Shown here one piece after another: positions 37,068 to 45,464 of a stretch of 64,000 nt of DNA. The stretch comes from Roseovarius nanhaiticus (GTDB taxonomy: Bacteria > Pseudomonadota > Alphaproteobacteria > Rhodobacterales > Rhodobacteraceae). The position numbers and the translations under genes were made by a program. Under the pieces are notes generated by a model. It saw nothing but the letters and a program-made list of their open reading frames with translations, did not search any database and was not told the origin of the DNA. How positions within the stretch are numbered: the first letter of the stretch is position 1; every line of letters begins with the position of its first letter. Where the stretch lies: NCBI RefSeq assembly GCF_900156535.1, contig NZ_FTNV01000001.1:1116001-1180000 (forward strand), written 5' to 3'.

Positions 37068-37955
37068 ATGTCACAACTCCCTCCCCTCAACGGTCTGCGC
37101 GCATTTGATGTGGCTGGCAGGTTCCTGAATTTTCAAGCTGCTGCCGATGAACTGGGTGTCACCCAAGGTGCCGTCGCACAACAGGTGCGCCAGCTTGAGG
37201 CGCATTTGGGAGTGCCCTTGTTCGAAAGACTGCCCAAGGGATTGGCGTTCACGTCGGCGGGGCGGAGCTATCACATGAATGTCGCAACCGCGTTCGAGGC
37301 GCTTCGCAGTGCAACAAGCCAACTCAAGCCAGAACATGGCAAAGTCCTTGTCAGTGTCACCCCGACATTCGCCGCAAAATGGCTGATTCCCAATTTGCCT
37401 GACTTCTCTGCCAGGCACCCCGAGATCGACCTGCGCATTCTGGCAACCGAAAAGGTTTCAAGCTTTCACGGTGACGGGATTGACTTGGCGGTAAGGCAGG
37501 GAAAGCCACCCTTTGGTGCCTCCCTCGACGCCCACCTTCTGTTTCGTCAGGAGGTGATCGCAGTGGCGTCGCCAAGGTTTGTGGACGGGCACAGTTTACC
37601 CGTCAGCCCAGAGGTTTTGTCATCCGTTCTCAAGCTGCACGATTCGCATGATCTGTGGCCAGACTTTCTGAGACTGCTGAACATCGAGGATAAGGCAGGT
37701 CGTGGACTGCGCCTAAGCCAAACGTCCCTGGCTGTGGATGCGGCCCTATTTGGTCAAGGCGTGGCGCTGGTAAGCCGCTTTCTTGTTGCTGCGGAACTCG
37801 AAGCCGGGCGATTGGTCCAGGTTACTCCGCAAATCCTGCCCGGCGAACAGAATTTCTACCTGCTTGCCGGGCGCAAATCCAGGCAGAACCCCGCGATCGA
37901 TGCAGTGGTGGCGTGGTTTCTGGAGCGAGCTGAAAAAGCGCCCTGTCCTGACTGA
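37068..37955 (+). CDS. LysR-family transcriptional regulator (GcvA-like)
   Basis: A 295-residue regulator with the N-terminal winged HTH: LNGLRAFDVAGRFLNFQAAADELGVTQGAVAQQVRQLE (read in parts), then a periplasmic-binding-like effector domain. The start of the effector domain (VLVSVTPTFAAKWLIPNL) and FHGDGIDLAVRQGK follow the GcvA/AmpR subgroup. It probably regulates the divergent SDR/membrane-protein pair and itself. The effector is unknown. Slightly lower G+C than its neighbours. Confidence 0.92.
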   Translation: MSQLPPLNGLRAFDVAGRFLNFQAAADELGVTQGAVAQQVRQLEAHLGVPLFERLPKGLAFTSAGRSYHMNVATAFEALRSATSQLKPEHGKVLVSVTPTFAAKWLIPNLPDFSARHPEIDLRILATEKVSSFHGDGIDLAVRQGKPPFGASLDAHLLFRQEVIAVASPRFVDGHSLPVSPEVLSSVLKLHDSHDLWPDFLRLLNIEDKAGRGLRLSQTSLAVDAALFGQGVALVSRFLVAAELEAGRLVQVTPQILPGEQNFYLLAGRKSRQNPAIDAVVAWFLERAEKAPCPD

Positions 37956-38204
37956 GCCGACGCAAGGCCACCGATGGCGACCGACGGGGCAATTGCTATC
38001 AAGATGCCTTTTGTCACGCAGAGCCGATGTCCCCACCTCGCAGTATCAACGCCAAGCACTTCGTCCCGACGCGGCATTATGCCGTCTCCCTGACTGCGCA
38101 AGGCGTGTCCTCGTTCAACTCTGCGTCCGAGTCGATCATCCCTTGTGCCACGCCCGGAAAGGCATAGTTTCCCAGCCAAGCGCATCGCAAAAGGAGCGAC
38201 CGAC
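37956..38204. other. 249-bp non-coding gap
   Basis: Between the LysR gene and the YghU-type GST gene on the same strand. No conserved ORF, clear hairpin or repeat was seen; it should contain the GST promoter. AAGGAG directly precedes the GST start. Confidence 0.6.
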
Positions 38205-39077
38205 ATGACCGACGATACCTACACGCCGCCGAAAGTCTGGACATGGGACGCCGAGAGCGGCGGAAAATTTGCCTCGACGAACCGCCCCATCGCGGGCGCC
38301 ACCCATGACAAGGAACTGCCAGTGGGCAAGCATCCTTTTCAGCTTTATTCGCTGGCGACCCCGAATGGCGTCAAGGTCACGGTGATGTTCGAAGAGCTGC
38401 TCGAGGCCGGCCATGACGCCGAATATGACGCGTGGCTCATCGACATCGGCGAGGGCGACCAATTCGGCAGCGGCTTTACCGAGATCAACCCGAACTCCAA
38501 GATCCCCGCGCTGCTCGACCGCTCGCGCGAGACGCCCGTGCGGGTGTTTGAATCGGGTTCGATCCTGATGCACCTGGCCGAGCGCTACGGCGCCTTCCTG
38601 CCCGCGTCAGGCGCGGCGCGCACCGAAGTGCTCAACTGGCTTTTCTGGCAGATGGGTAGCGCGCCCTATCTGGGCGGCGGATTTGGCCATTTCTACCACT
38701 ACGCGCCTGAAAAATGGGAATACCCCATCAACCGCTTCGCGATGGAGACCAAGCGCCAGCTCGACGTGCTGGACCGCCAACTGGCCACGCGCGAGCATAT
38801 TGCCGGCGACGCCTACAGTATCGCCGACATCGCCATCTGGCCTTGGTACGGCAATCTCGCGCTTGGTCGGCAATATGGCGATGCCGGGACGTTTCTGGAT
38901 GTCGAAAGCTACGAGAACGTCCAGCGATGGGCCAAGGCGATCGACGCGCGCGCCGCCGTTCAGCGGGGCCGCATGGTCAACCGCAGCTTTGGCGAGCCGG
39001 AGAGCCAGCTGCACGAGCGGCACAGCGCCGCCGATTTCGAGACGCAGACTCAGGACAAGATCGGCAAGAGTGGCTGA
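38205..39077 (+). CDS. yghU: YghU-type glutathione S-transferase family protein
   Basis: Glutathione-dependent disulfide-bond oxidoreductase/GST of the Nu class. The start MTDDTYTPPKVWTWDAESGG has AAGGAG upstream; the 20 residues before it in the frame are rejected. Nu-class features are the long N-terminal extension with FASTNRPIAGATHDKELPVG, a thioredoxin-like domain (FQLYSLATPNGVKVTVMFEE) with NPNSKIPALLD and ESGSILMHLAERYG, and the helical C-domain. Nu-class enzymes bind two glutathiones and act on disulfides or peroxides. 290 residues. Confidence 0.92.
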   Translation: MTDDTYTPPKVWTWDAESGGKFASTNRPIAGATHDKELPVGKHPFQLYSLATPNGVKVTVMFEELLEAGHDAEYDAWLIDIGEGDQFGSGFTEINPNSKIPALLDRSRETPVRVFESGSILMHLAERYGAFLPASGAARTEVLNWLFWQMGSAPYLGGGFGHFYHYAPEKWEYPINRFAMETKRQLDVLDRQLATREHIAGDAYSIADIAIWPWYGNLALGRQYGDAGTFLDVESYENVQRWAKAIDARAAVQRGRMVNRSFGEPESQLHERHSAADFETQTQDKIGKSG

Positions 39078-39080
39078 TCG

Positions 39081-39656
39081 TCAGCCATCGGCGCGGGTCA
39101 ATGTCACGCCCGCGCCGCGCTTGCGTACGGGCACATCGGCCCGCAGCTTCCAATTATACTTGGTATCGCTGCGCACGTGGTCCCAATGCAGCGTGCCGCC
39201 CGTGCGCCACGGATCCAGCACGATGCCCGTGCGCCAATCGGCGCCGCGCGCGTAAACGACGGCGGTCGAGTGCTCCAGAAGGAATGGATTGTCGGCATTG
39301 GCCACCAGCCGATTGAACTGCAGCGTGGCGAAACGGGCGTGGGTCATGCGGGTCTGGATATCGCGTGCCCAGTGATAGCAGAGGCCGCGCTCTTTCAAAC
39401 CGACATTGACCTTGGCGTTATGCACGAGCGGGGGATCGACGATCTCGTATTCGCGCGCCAGATCCGATGACACCGAATAGGCCAGGCGCGCGGCCCGCGC
39501 CGCCTCGGCCGGGTCCACATTCGGCCCCAGTGCCATAAGAGCGGCCTCCAGACTCTCGGGTCCGTTTTGGGTGCCGATCCGCGCGGGGGCGCCGCCGCAA
39601 GCGGACAGGAGCGTCGTCGCGCCCAGCCCCAGGATCATTGCCCGACGTGTCGTCAT
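39081..39656 (-). CDS. Lipoprotein with a possible Cys-His-Asp triad
   Basis: A 191-residue protein with lipobox LLSAC (lipidated C20). No named family was recognised with certainty. The mature part contains GLCYHWARDI (C93), EHSTAVVYARG (H129) and GIVLDPWRTGG (D148), an order and spacing like the papain/transglutaminase-like cysteine hydrolase fold. This suggests a periplasmic peptidase, transglutaminase-like enzyme or amidase, but it is only inference. It is convergent with the GST gene (3-bp gap). Confidence 0.78.
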   Translation of the reverse strand: MTTRRAMILGLGATTLLSACGGAPARIGTQNGPESLEAALMALGPNVDPAEAARAARLAYSVSSDLAREYEIVDPPLVHNAKVNVGLKERGLCYHWARDIQTRMTHARFATLQFNRLVANADNPFLLEHSTAVVYARGADWRTGIVLDPWRTGGTLHWDHVRSDTKYNWKLRADVPVRKRGAGVTLTRADG

Positions 39657-39811
39657 CGCTGCCTCGCTCGTTTGCGCCGTCTCTTTTGCGGTGAAAATAG
39701 CGGTGGCGCATGGTCATGGCCAGCCCCCGCTTTCGGCCTTCGCACATCCCCTAGTGCGTTCGGCGCATTTTCGCGATATGCTGCGACGCAGCGACAATCG
39801 CGGAGGCAGGT

Positions 39812-40447
39812 ATGACCGGCACGGTACTTACGGTGGCACAGCAAAAGGGCGGCAGCGGCAAGACAACGCTGACGGCAAACCTGGCGGTCGAATTGGTGGC
39901 GCGCGGCTACAAGGTGGCGATTATCGACACCGACCCGCAAGGCAGCCTTGGGCGCTGGTTCATGACCCGGCGCGAGGCATCGGGCGATGCGGGACTGGAA
40001 TTCTCGACCTCCTCCGCCTGGGGGGTCGATTACGAGGCGGGCAAACTCGCCGATGCGCATGACTTCGTGCTGGTCGACACGCCCCCCAAGGCCGACAGCG
40101 ATTTGCGCCCGGCGCTGCGCAAGGCTGATCTGGTGCTGGTGCCCGTTGCCACCAGCCATGTCGATCTCTGGGCCACCGAAAGCGTGCTGGACCTTGCGCG
40201 CCGCGCCGATACACCCGCGATGATCGTCCTCAACCGCACCCGCGCGGGCACCCGTCTTGGCGCCGAAATCGCCGAGGAAGCGGCCAAGGTCGATGCCGCG
40301 CTCGCAACCGCCGTTCTGGCCAATCGCATCGCCTATGCCGAGACGCTGGGCCGCGGGCAGGGCGTGCGCGACACCGCGCCCAAAGGTCCCGCCGCCGCCG
40401 AGGTGGCGGCGCTTACCGCCGAAATCCTTGCGCATCTTGGCCGCTAG
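39812..40447 (+). CDS. ParA-family ATPase without a ParB partner
   Basis: A 211-residue Walker-type ATPase of the ParA/MinD group. The deviant Walker A is VAQQKGGSGKTT (residues 8-19), followed by IIDTDPQGSLGRW and LVDTPPKADSDLRPAL (Walker B region). Small ParA proteins lacking an N-terminal HTH often position cellular structures (chemoreceptors, carboxysomes, pili) and not plasmids. No parB or centromere-like repeats are adjacent, so the cargo is unknown. GGAGGCAGGT precedes the ATG. Confidence 0.9.
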   Translation: MTGTVLTVAQQKGGSGKTTLTANLAVELVARGYKVAIIDTDPQGSLGRWFMTRREASGDAGLEFSTSSAWGVDYEAGKLADAHDFVLVDTPPKADSDLRPALRKADLVLVPVATSHVDLWATESVLDLARRADTPAMIVLNRTRAGTRLGAEIAEEAAKVDAALATAVLANRIAYAETLGRGQGVRDTAPKGPAAAEVAALTAEILAHLGR

Positions 40448-40461
40448 GCGCCGCGCGCGGC

Positions 40462-40483
40462 TTTCATTGTTCTAAAAATACTC
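40462..40483 (-). repeat. GAGTATTT...GAACARTGAAA intergenic motif, copy 2
   Basis: On the minus strand the bases read GAGTATTTTTA then GAACAATGAAA, two substitutions from copy 1. It lies in the gap between the ParA and NYN genes, opposite in orientation to both genes. Confidence 0.65.
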
Positions 40484-40548
40484 AATCCTGCCGTGCCGCT
40501 TTCGCCGCGCCCGCGGATAGGGCATGTAAGGCGACAAAGGAGACACCC

Positions 40549-41247
40549 ATGCGCGACAGCACCCCTCTTCTCGCCGTCCTCATCGACGCGGACAACACAT
40601 CGCCCAAATGGACCAAGGCGATCTTCGACGAGATCGCCGGTATCGGCGAGGCCTCGGTGCGCCGCTGCTACGGCGATTTTTCGTCCCAGCAGATGAGCGG
40701 CTGGAACAAGGTGCAGGCCGAGTTCGGCCTCGTGCCGCATCACCAGCCGGCCAATACCGTGGGCAAGAACGCCAGCGACATCGCGCTGGTCATCGATGCG
40801 ATGGACCTGATGCATTCGGGCCGCTTCGACGGCTTTGTGCTGGTCTCGTCGGACAGCGATTTCACCCGTCTGGCTAGCCGCATCCGCGAACAGGGGCTGG
40901 ATGTGTTCGGCATCGGCGCCAAGAAGACGCCCGAGGCGTTCCGGCAGGCATGCAAGCGGTTCATCTACCTCGAAAACCTCGGCGGCGCGCCCGAGGATGC
41001 GCCCAGCAAGCCATCTGGGCAGAACATCAACGAGGCCCGCGACCTGCTGTTCAAGGCGATGGACAGCATCGATCAGGACAGCGACTGGTATGCGCTGGGC
41101 CGTCTGGGTCAGCAGATCACTACCGCCAACCCCGATTTCGACACGCGCAGCTACGGCCACAAGAAGCTGAGCGATCTCATTGCCGCCATCAAGGTGCTGG
41201 AAACGCGGCGCGAGGGCAATCAGCTGATGGTGCGCCGGATGGATTGA
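40549..41247 (+). CDS. NYN-domain (PIN-like) protein with C-terminal OST-HTH/LOTUS domain
   Basis: A 232-residue protein with an N-terminal NYN/DUF88 (LabA-like) nuclease fold: LLAVLIDADNTSPK with D13 and D15, KNASDIALVIDAMDLM and VSSDSDFTRLASRIRE, giving the conserved acidic residues of a PIN-type RNase site. The C-terminal part (INEARDLLFKAMDSI...YGHKKLSDLIAAI) resembles an OST-HTH/LOTUS RNA-binding domain. So it is probably an RNA-processing or RNA-decay enzyme. AAGGAGA precedes the ATG. Target RNAs unknown. Confidence 0.88.
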   Translation: MRDSTPLLAVLIDADNTSPKWTKAIFDEIAGIGEASVRRCYGDFSSQQMSGWNKVQAEFGLVPHHQPANTVGKNASDIALVIDAMDLMHSGRFDGFVLVSSDSDFTRLASRIREQGLDVFGIGAKKTPEAFRQACKRFIYLENLGGAPEDAPSKPSGQNINEARDLLFKAMDSIDQDSDWYALGRLGQQITTANPDFDTRSYGHKKLSDLIAAIKVLETRREGNQLMVRRMD

Positions 41248-41326
41248 GGCGCGCCGCCCGGCCGGCCCAATCTGGACAAGCGCCGCCCCCTGTGACACAT
41301 CCTGCGCCACCCAAGGAGCGCCGCCA

Positions 41327-42652
41327 ATGACCATCACCCGTTTCGCCCCATCGCCCACCGGCTATATCCATGTCGGCAATCTGCGCACCGCGCTGATGAA
41401 CTGGCTTATCGCGCGCAAGGCGGGCGGCACCTTCATCCTGCGCATCGACGATACCGATCCCGTGCGCTCCAAAGAGGAATATGTCGACGGTCTGAAATAC
41501 GACCTCGAATGGCTGGGCCTGACCTGGGACCGGGTCGAGCGCCAGTCCGAGCGCCTGGACCGCTATCACGAGGCCGCAGACAAACTGCGCGAGATGGGAC
41601 GGTTCTACGAGGCGTTCGAGACTCCGACCGAACTCGATCTCAAGCGCAAAAAGCAGCTGAACATGGGCCGCCCGCCGGTTTACGACCGCGCGGCGCTGGC
41701 GCTGGACGAGGCCGAGAAGGACCGTCTGCGCGCCGAGCGCGGCCCCGGCGTCTGGCGTTTCAAGCTGCATCAGGAGCGGATTGAGTGGGCCGACGGCATC
41801 CTTGGGCCGATCAGCATCGACGCGGCGTCGGTCAGTGATCCGGTTCTGATCCGCGGCGACGGTCAGGTGCTCTATACGCTCGCCTCGGTCGTCGACGATA
41901 CCGAGATGGGCGTGACGGATATCGTGCGCGGCTCGGACCATGTGACCAACACCGCGACCCAGATCCAGATCATCGAGGCGCTGGGCGGTCATGTCCCGAA
42001 CTTTGCGCATCACTCGCTGCTGACCGGCCCGCAGGGCGAATCGCTATCGAAACGCCTCGGCACGCTCAGCTTGCGCGATTTGCGCGCGGCGGGCATCCAG
42101 CCCGCAGCGCTGCTGAGCCTCATGGCGCGTCTCGGCTCGGCTGACCCGATCGAGCTGCGCACGGATATGCAAAGCCTGCTCGATGGCTTCGACATCTCGC
42201 GCTTCGGCTCGGCGCCGACGAAATTCGACGTGAATGATCTCTACCCGCTGACCGCGCATTACCTGCAAGGGCTCGATTATGCGTCGGTCAAGGACCGCAT
42301 CGCCGAGCTGGGTGTGCCCGAGGATGTGGCGCCGCTCTTCTGGCAGGTGACGCGCGACAACATCACCACTCTGGGCGATCTCGATGCCTGGTGGACGATG
42401 TTCCGCGACGGGGCCGAGCCTGTGATCGACGATGAGGATGCCGAGTTCATCGCCGTTGCGATGACCCTGCTGCCCGAAGGCCCGTTGGACGAGACCAGCT
42501 GGGGCACCTGGACCACCGCCGTCAAGGAAGAGACCGGGCGCAAGGGCAAGGGCCTCTTCATGCCGCTGCGCAAGGCGCTGACAGGTCAGGCGCACGGGCC
42601 GGAGATGGCACAGGTTCTGCCACTTTTGCAAGTGATCCGCGCGCGGGGGTGA
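41327..42652 (+). CDS. gltX: Glutamate--tRNA ligase
   Basis: Class I aminoacyl-tRNA synthetase charging tRNA-Glu (and perhaps tRNA-Gln for later transamidation). The start MTITRFAPSPTGYIHVGNLRTALMN shows the HIGH-type motif as HVGN. The KMSKS loop is degenerate (SLSKRLG). At 441 residues it is the short alphaproteobacterial form; many such genomes carry two GltX copies with different tRNA specificity. AAGGAGCG precedes the ATG. Followed by the second dispersed repeat. Confidence 0.96.
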   Translation: MTITRFAPSPTGYIHVGNLRTALMNWLIARKAGGTFILRIDDTDPVRSKEEYVDGLKYDLEWLGLTWDRVERQSERLDRYHEAADKLREMGRFYEAFETPTELDLKRKKQLNMGRPPVYDRAALALDEAEKDRLRAERGPGVWRFKLHQERIEWADGILGPISIDAASVSDPVLIRGDGQVLYTLASVVDDTEMGVTDIVRGSDHVTNTATQIQIIEALGGHVPNFAHHSLLTGPQGESLSKRLGTLSLRDLRAAGIQPAALLSLMARLGSADPIELRTDMQSLLDGFDISRFGSAPTKFDVNDLYPLTAHYLQGLDYASVKDRIAELGVPEDVAPLFWQVTRDNITTLGDLDAWWTMFRDGAEPVIDDEDAEFIAVAMTLLPEGPLDETSWGTWTTAVKEETGRKGKGLFMPLRKALTGQAHGPEMAQVLPLLQVIRARG

Positions 42653-42679
42653 GGGGCGATCAAACCCGAAACCGGAGCC

Positions 42680-42840
42680 GGACGAGCGCCTGCCCGTGGG
42701 ATGGCGCCGCACCACAGCTTCCGAGCGATTCATGCTGGCAAGGTCATTGCGTCAGTCCCGTGGTTGCGCTCCCTTGCCAAAGCGCCAGCCCGCCGGGACG
42801 GGCAGGCGCTCGTCCGGCGCCTTCGGCGCTATTCGGACGA
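42680..42840 (+). repeat. Dispersed intergenic repeat, copy 2
   Basis: Second copy of the two-block repeat seen at 27657-27814. The ends form a perfect 16-base inverted repeat: ACGAGCGCCTGCCCGT at 42682-42697 and ACGGGCAGGCGCTCGT at 42798-42813. The right block (42772-42840) again folds into two hairpins. The middle 60 bp is not similar to copy 1. Like copy 1 it lies between convergent genes (gltX and the gamma-glutamylcyclotransferase-like gene). Confidence 0.82.
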
Positions 42841-42891
42841 AAGCATCACCACGCGAATAGCTTGGTCTGGCGAGATTGACGCCAAAACCCT

Positions 42892-43473
42892 CTAAGCCCG
42901 CTTCATCCGCACCGGCAAGCTCGCCAGCCCCGCATCGACCACATCCGTCTCGCCTTGCGTCAACGTGCAGGCGCGCGGATACCGTGGCGCGGCGCGGTCG
43001 TCGATGACGTCCACCTCCCAGCCATCGGTCGTGTCGAAGAAATGCTGCGCGCCGGCAGGGCCGAATTCGCGCAAATAGCCTTGGATCACGACGTCGATAT
43101 AGCTCAGCAGCAGGTGATACCCGCGCTCCTCCACTGCCGCGCGCGTGCCGTACCCGGGTACCGCATAGACGGCGATCTGCGGGCGGTGGGGCAGGGGATG
43201 CTCGACCATATGCTCGGCCGGAACGCGGTCATAGGCCCCCTCGCGCAGATCGAGCGCATGCCAATCCGCATCGGGCACCGGCGCGATCAGACCGTCGATA
43301 ATGGTGCCGGTGTCCTCGACGACCGACAGGAACGCCACCTCGCGCAGATTGGTGGGCCGCCAGCGCCGCCGCCAGCCTTTCAGCCGAGCGGGATGCGCCG
43401 CCGTGAAGTCATGCGTGCCCCGATTGACGAGGCTGCCATACCCAAAGAAATAAGCGTGCGGTGCGGTCTCCAT
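42892..43473 (-). CDS. Gamma-glutamylcyclotransferase-like protein
   Basis: A 193-residue protein with the GGCT/ChaC/AIG2-like fold, recognised from AYFFGYGSLVNRGTHDF (the glycine-rich YGSL loop near the N-terminus), then a beta-rich barrel with the DLREGAYDRVPAEHM segment, where ChaC-type proteins keep a catalytic Glu. It may remove gamma-glutamyl groups from glutathione or from small peptides. The start METAPHAYF at 43473 is used since the extension to 43626 runs into the riboswitch region. Divergent from the gcv operon. Confidence 0.83.
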   Translation of the reverse strand: METAPHAYFFGYGSLVNRGTHDFTAAHPARLKGWRRRWRPTNLREVAFLSVVEDTGTIIDGLIAPVPDADWHALDLREGAYDRVPAEHMVEHPLPHRPQIAVYAVPGYGTRAAVEERGYHLLLSYIDVVIQGYLREFGPAGAQHFFDTTDGWEVDVIDDRAAPRYPRACTLTQGETDVVDAGLASLPVRMKRA

Positions 43474-43564
43474 ACCGCTTTTCTGCCTCAGGCCGACGCC
43501 GAGCGCAACGGGCGGAGATGTCCCCGCGCAGCACGCGCAAAAACCCTTGCCGCGCGAGGGCCGG

Positions 43565-43570
43565 TATACT
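43565..43570 (+). promoter_or_regulatory. -10-like element of the gcv operon
   Basis: TATACT, 19 bases before the first glycine aptamer. A convincing -35 at normal spacing was not seen; a TTGCCG lies only 12 bases upstream, too close for a standard sigma-70 promoter. Confidence 0.4.
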
Positions 43571-43588
43571 ACCGTCCACCTTGATTGA

Positions 43589-43748
43589 ATCGGGAGAACT
43601 GGCAGCAGCCGGTGCCGAAGGAGCAACCGCCCCGGAAACTCTCAGGCGACAGGACCTTTTCGATCGACAGACTCTGGAGAGATCCGCGTTCGGGCCCGCC
43701 CCGGACAAGGGCGCCGAAGGGATAGCGATCTCAGGCGAAAGGACAGAG
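43589..43748 (+). ncRNA. Tandem glycine riboswitch (two aptamers)
   Basis: Classic two-aptamer glycine sensor ahead of gcvT. Aptamer 1 (about 43589-43664) has ATCG/CGAT closing bases, GGGAGAACTGG, CCGAAGGAGCAACC and CTCTCAGGCGACAGGACC. Aptamer 2 (about 43672-43748) is closed by CTCTG/CAGAG and contains CGCCGAAGGGATAGCG and ATCTCAGGCGAAAGGACAGA. These are the conserved cores of the family. Glycine binding usually turns expression on for the cleavage system. A large stem-loop (43751-43799) follows directly and is the likely expression platform. Confidence 0.93.
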
Positions 43749-43750
43749 GG

Positions 43751-43799
43751 GGCATCGTGGCGCATCCTGTTTTTCAGGTATTTGCGCCTTTGCGATGCC
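43751..43799 (+). promoter_or_regulatory. Stem-loop 3' of the glycine aptamers
   Basis: Nested pairing of GGCATCG with CGATGCC, GGCGCA with TGCGCC and CCTG with CAGG around a TTTTT loop. It begins two bases after aptamer 2 ends and stops about 49 bases before the gcvT ATG. It may couple aptamer folding to ribosome access at GGAGG (43837-43841). No terminator-like T-run follows it, so translational control is the simpler guess. Confidence 0.5.
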
Positions 43800-43847
43800 G
43801 CAGTTGATTTCCCGAATCGACCCGGCAGCCATGGCAGGAGGGCCGGT

Positions 43848-44972
43848 ATGAGCGATCTGAAGGTGACGGTGCTGAACGCGCTGCATCGCGAGTTGGGGGC
43901 CAAGATGGTGCCTTTTGCGGGCTATGAGATGCCCGTGCAATATCCGATGGGCGTGATGAAGGAGCATCTGCACTGCCGCGCGCATGCCGGTCTGTTTGAT
44001 GTCAGTCATATGGGCCAGGTCATCATCCGTGCGCCGGGCGGTTATGCCGAGGTGGCGGGCGCGATGGAGCGCCTTGTGCCCGTTGATGTGGCGGGCCTTG
44101 CCGATGGGCGCCAACGATATGCGATGTTCACCAACGATCAGGGCGGGATCGAGGACGATCTGATGGTGGCGCGCCGGGGGGAGGATCTCTTCGTCGTCGT
44201 CAACGCCGCCTGCAAGGAGGCCGATATAGAGCGCATGACCAAGGGCATGCCCGGATGCGACGTGCTGCCAGTGGCCGAGCGCGCACTCCTGGCGCTGCAG
44301 GGACCGGCGGCGGCGCTGGCGCTCGAGGCTGTCGCGCCGGGCGCCGCGGGCATGCGCTTCATGGACATCGCCAAGCTGGACTCGGACTGGGGCGAGCTGT
44401 GGCTCTCGCGCTCGGGCTACACGGGCGAGGATGGCTACGAGATTTCGGTCGAGGAAGGCCAAGCCGAGGCCTTCGCCCGCGCGCTGCTCGATCAGGAGGC
44501 GGTCGAGCCTATCGGCCTGGGCGCGCGCGACAGCTTGCGTCTCGAGGCGGGGCTTTGCCTTTATGGCCATGACATCGACAGCGGCACCACCCCTGTCGAG
44601 GCCAGCCTCGGCTGGGCTATTCAGAAGGTGCGCCGCAGCGGCGGGGACCGCGAGGGCGGATTTCCCGGCGCGGACGTAATCCTGCCGCAACTGCGGGATG
44701 GCGCGGCGCGGCGCCGCGTCGGCCTGCGCCCCGAAGGCCGCGCGCCGATGCGCGAGGGTACCGCGCTGTACGAAAGTGAAGAAGGCGGTGAGGCGATCGG
44801 CCAGATCACATCGGGCGCCTTCGGACCGACGATCGAAGGACCGATGTCGATGGGCTACGTGCCGACCAATCTGGCAGGCTCGGGGACGACGGTATATGGA
44901 GACGTCCGGGGCAAGCGCATGGCCGCGACTGTCACGGCGCTGCCTTTCACACCCGCCAATTTCAAACGCTGA
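43848..44972 (+). CDS. gcvT: Glycine cleavage T protein (aminomethyltransferase)
   Basis: Transfers the methylene group of glycine from the H protein to tetrahydrofolate, releasing ammonia. The start [19 protein letters not shown] has AGGAGGG upstream; the 129-residue in-frame extension crosses the riboswitch and is not coding. Motifs: [38 protein letters not shown] and [20 protein letters not shown]. 374 residues. First gene of gcvT-gcvH-gcvP under glycine riboswitch control. Confidence 0.96.
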   Translation: MSDLKVTVLNALHRELGAKMVPFAGYEMPVQYPMGVMKEHLHCRAHAGLFDVSHMGQVIIRAPGGYAEVAGAMERLVPVDVAGLADGRQRYAMFTNDQGGIEDDLMVARRGEDLFVVVNAACKEADIERMTKGMPGCDVLPVAERALLALQGPAAALALEAVAPGAAGMRFMDIAKLDSDWGELWLSRSGYTGEDGYEISVEEGQAEAFARALLDQEAVEPIGLGARDSLRLEAGLCLYGHDIDSGTTPVEASLGWAIQKVRRSGGDREGGFPGADVILPQLRDGAARRRVGLRPEGRAPMREGTALYESEEGGEAIGQITSGAFGPTIEGPMSMGYVPTNLAGSGTTVYGDVRGKRMAATVTALPFTPANFKR

Positions 44973-44994
44973 CTTCCAAGGGAGAGATCCGAAC

Positions 44995-45354
44995 ATGAAA
45001 TACACCGAAGAACATGAATGGCTGCGCGTCGAGGATGACGGCATTGTGGTCGGCATCACCGAGCATGCGGCCGAGCAGCTGGGCGATATCGTCTTTATCG
45101 AACTGCCCGAGGTTGGCACCGAAGTGGCCAAGGATGACGAGGTGGTCGTGATCGAAAGCGTCAAGGCCGCAAGTGACATCCTCGCGCCCATCGATGGCGA
45201 GATTATCGAGGTGAACGAAACGCTCGCCGACGCGCCCAGCACCGTGAACGACGACGCCATCGGCGACGGCTGGTTCTTCAAGATCAAGACGGACGACATG
45301 AGCCAGCTCGATGACATGATGGACGAGGCCGCCTACAAGAAATTCATCGGCTAG
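44995..45354 (+). CDS. gcvH: Glycine cleavage H protein
   Basis: Lipoyl carrier that shuttles the aminomethyl group between the P, T and L proteins. 119 residues, starting [16 protein letters not shown]. The lipoylated lysine is K57 in [18 protein letters not shown] precedes the ATG. It lies 22 bp after gcvT. The GAGTATTT motif copy 3 occupies the gap to gcvP. Confidence 0.97.
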   Translation: MKYTEEHEWLRVEDDGIVVGITEHAAEQLGDIVFIELPEVGTEVAKDDEVVVIESVKAASDILAPIDGEIIEVNETLADAPSTVNDDAIGDGWFFKIKTDDMSQLDDMMDEAAYKKFIG

Positions 45355-45388
45355 GCGCCCTTGGCCCGCTGGGGGACGCCTCCGGCGG

Positions 45389-45410
45389 GAGTATTTGCGG
45401 AACAATGAAA
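45389..45410 (+). repeat. GAGTATTT...GAACARTGAAA intergenic motif, copy 3
   Basis: Reads GAGTATTTGCG then GAACAATGAAA, preceded by a CGCC-TCC-GGCG mini-hairpin at 45377-45387, just as copy 1 is preceded by CGCC-TTC-GGCG. It lies inside the gcv operon between gcvH and gcvP. Confidence 0.7.
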
Positions 45411-45464
45411 GACGGGCGGGGCGCGCGGTTGCCCTGCCTGGCATCCTCAATGATGGAGTGTGAC

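Noticed and set aside
42701-42895. 64-codon open frame within the second dispersed repeat
   Set aside because: Its sequence falls in hairpin-forming repeat DNA, and the equivalent region of the first copy is not the same frame, so it is unlikely to encode a protein.
43461-43847. In-frame N-terminal extension of gcvT by 129 codons
   Set aside because: The extension crosses both glycine aptamers; the true start at 43848 has a strong ribosome binding site and aligns with the family.
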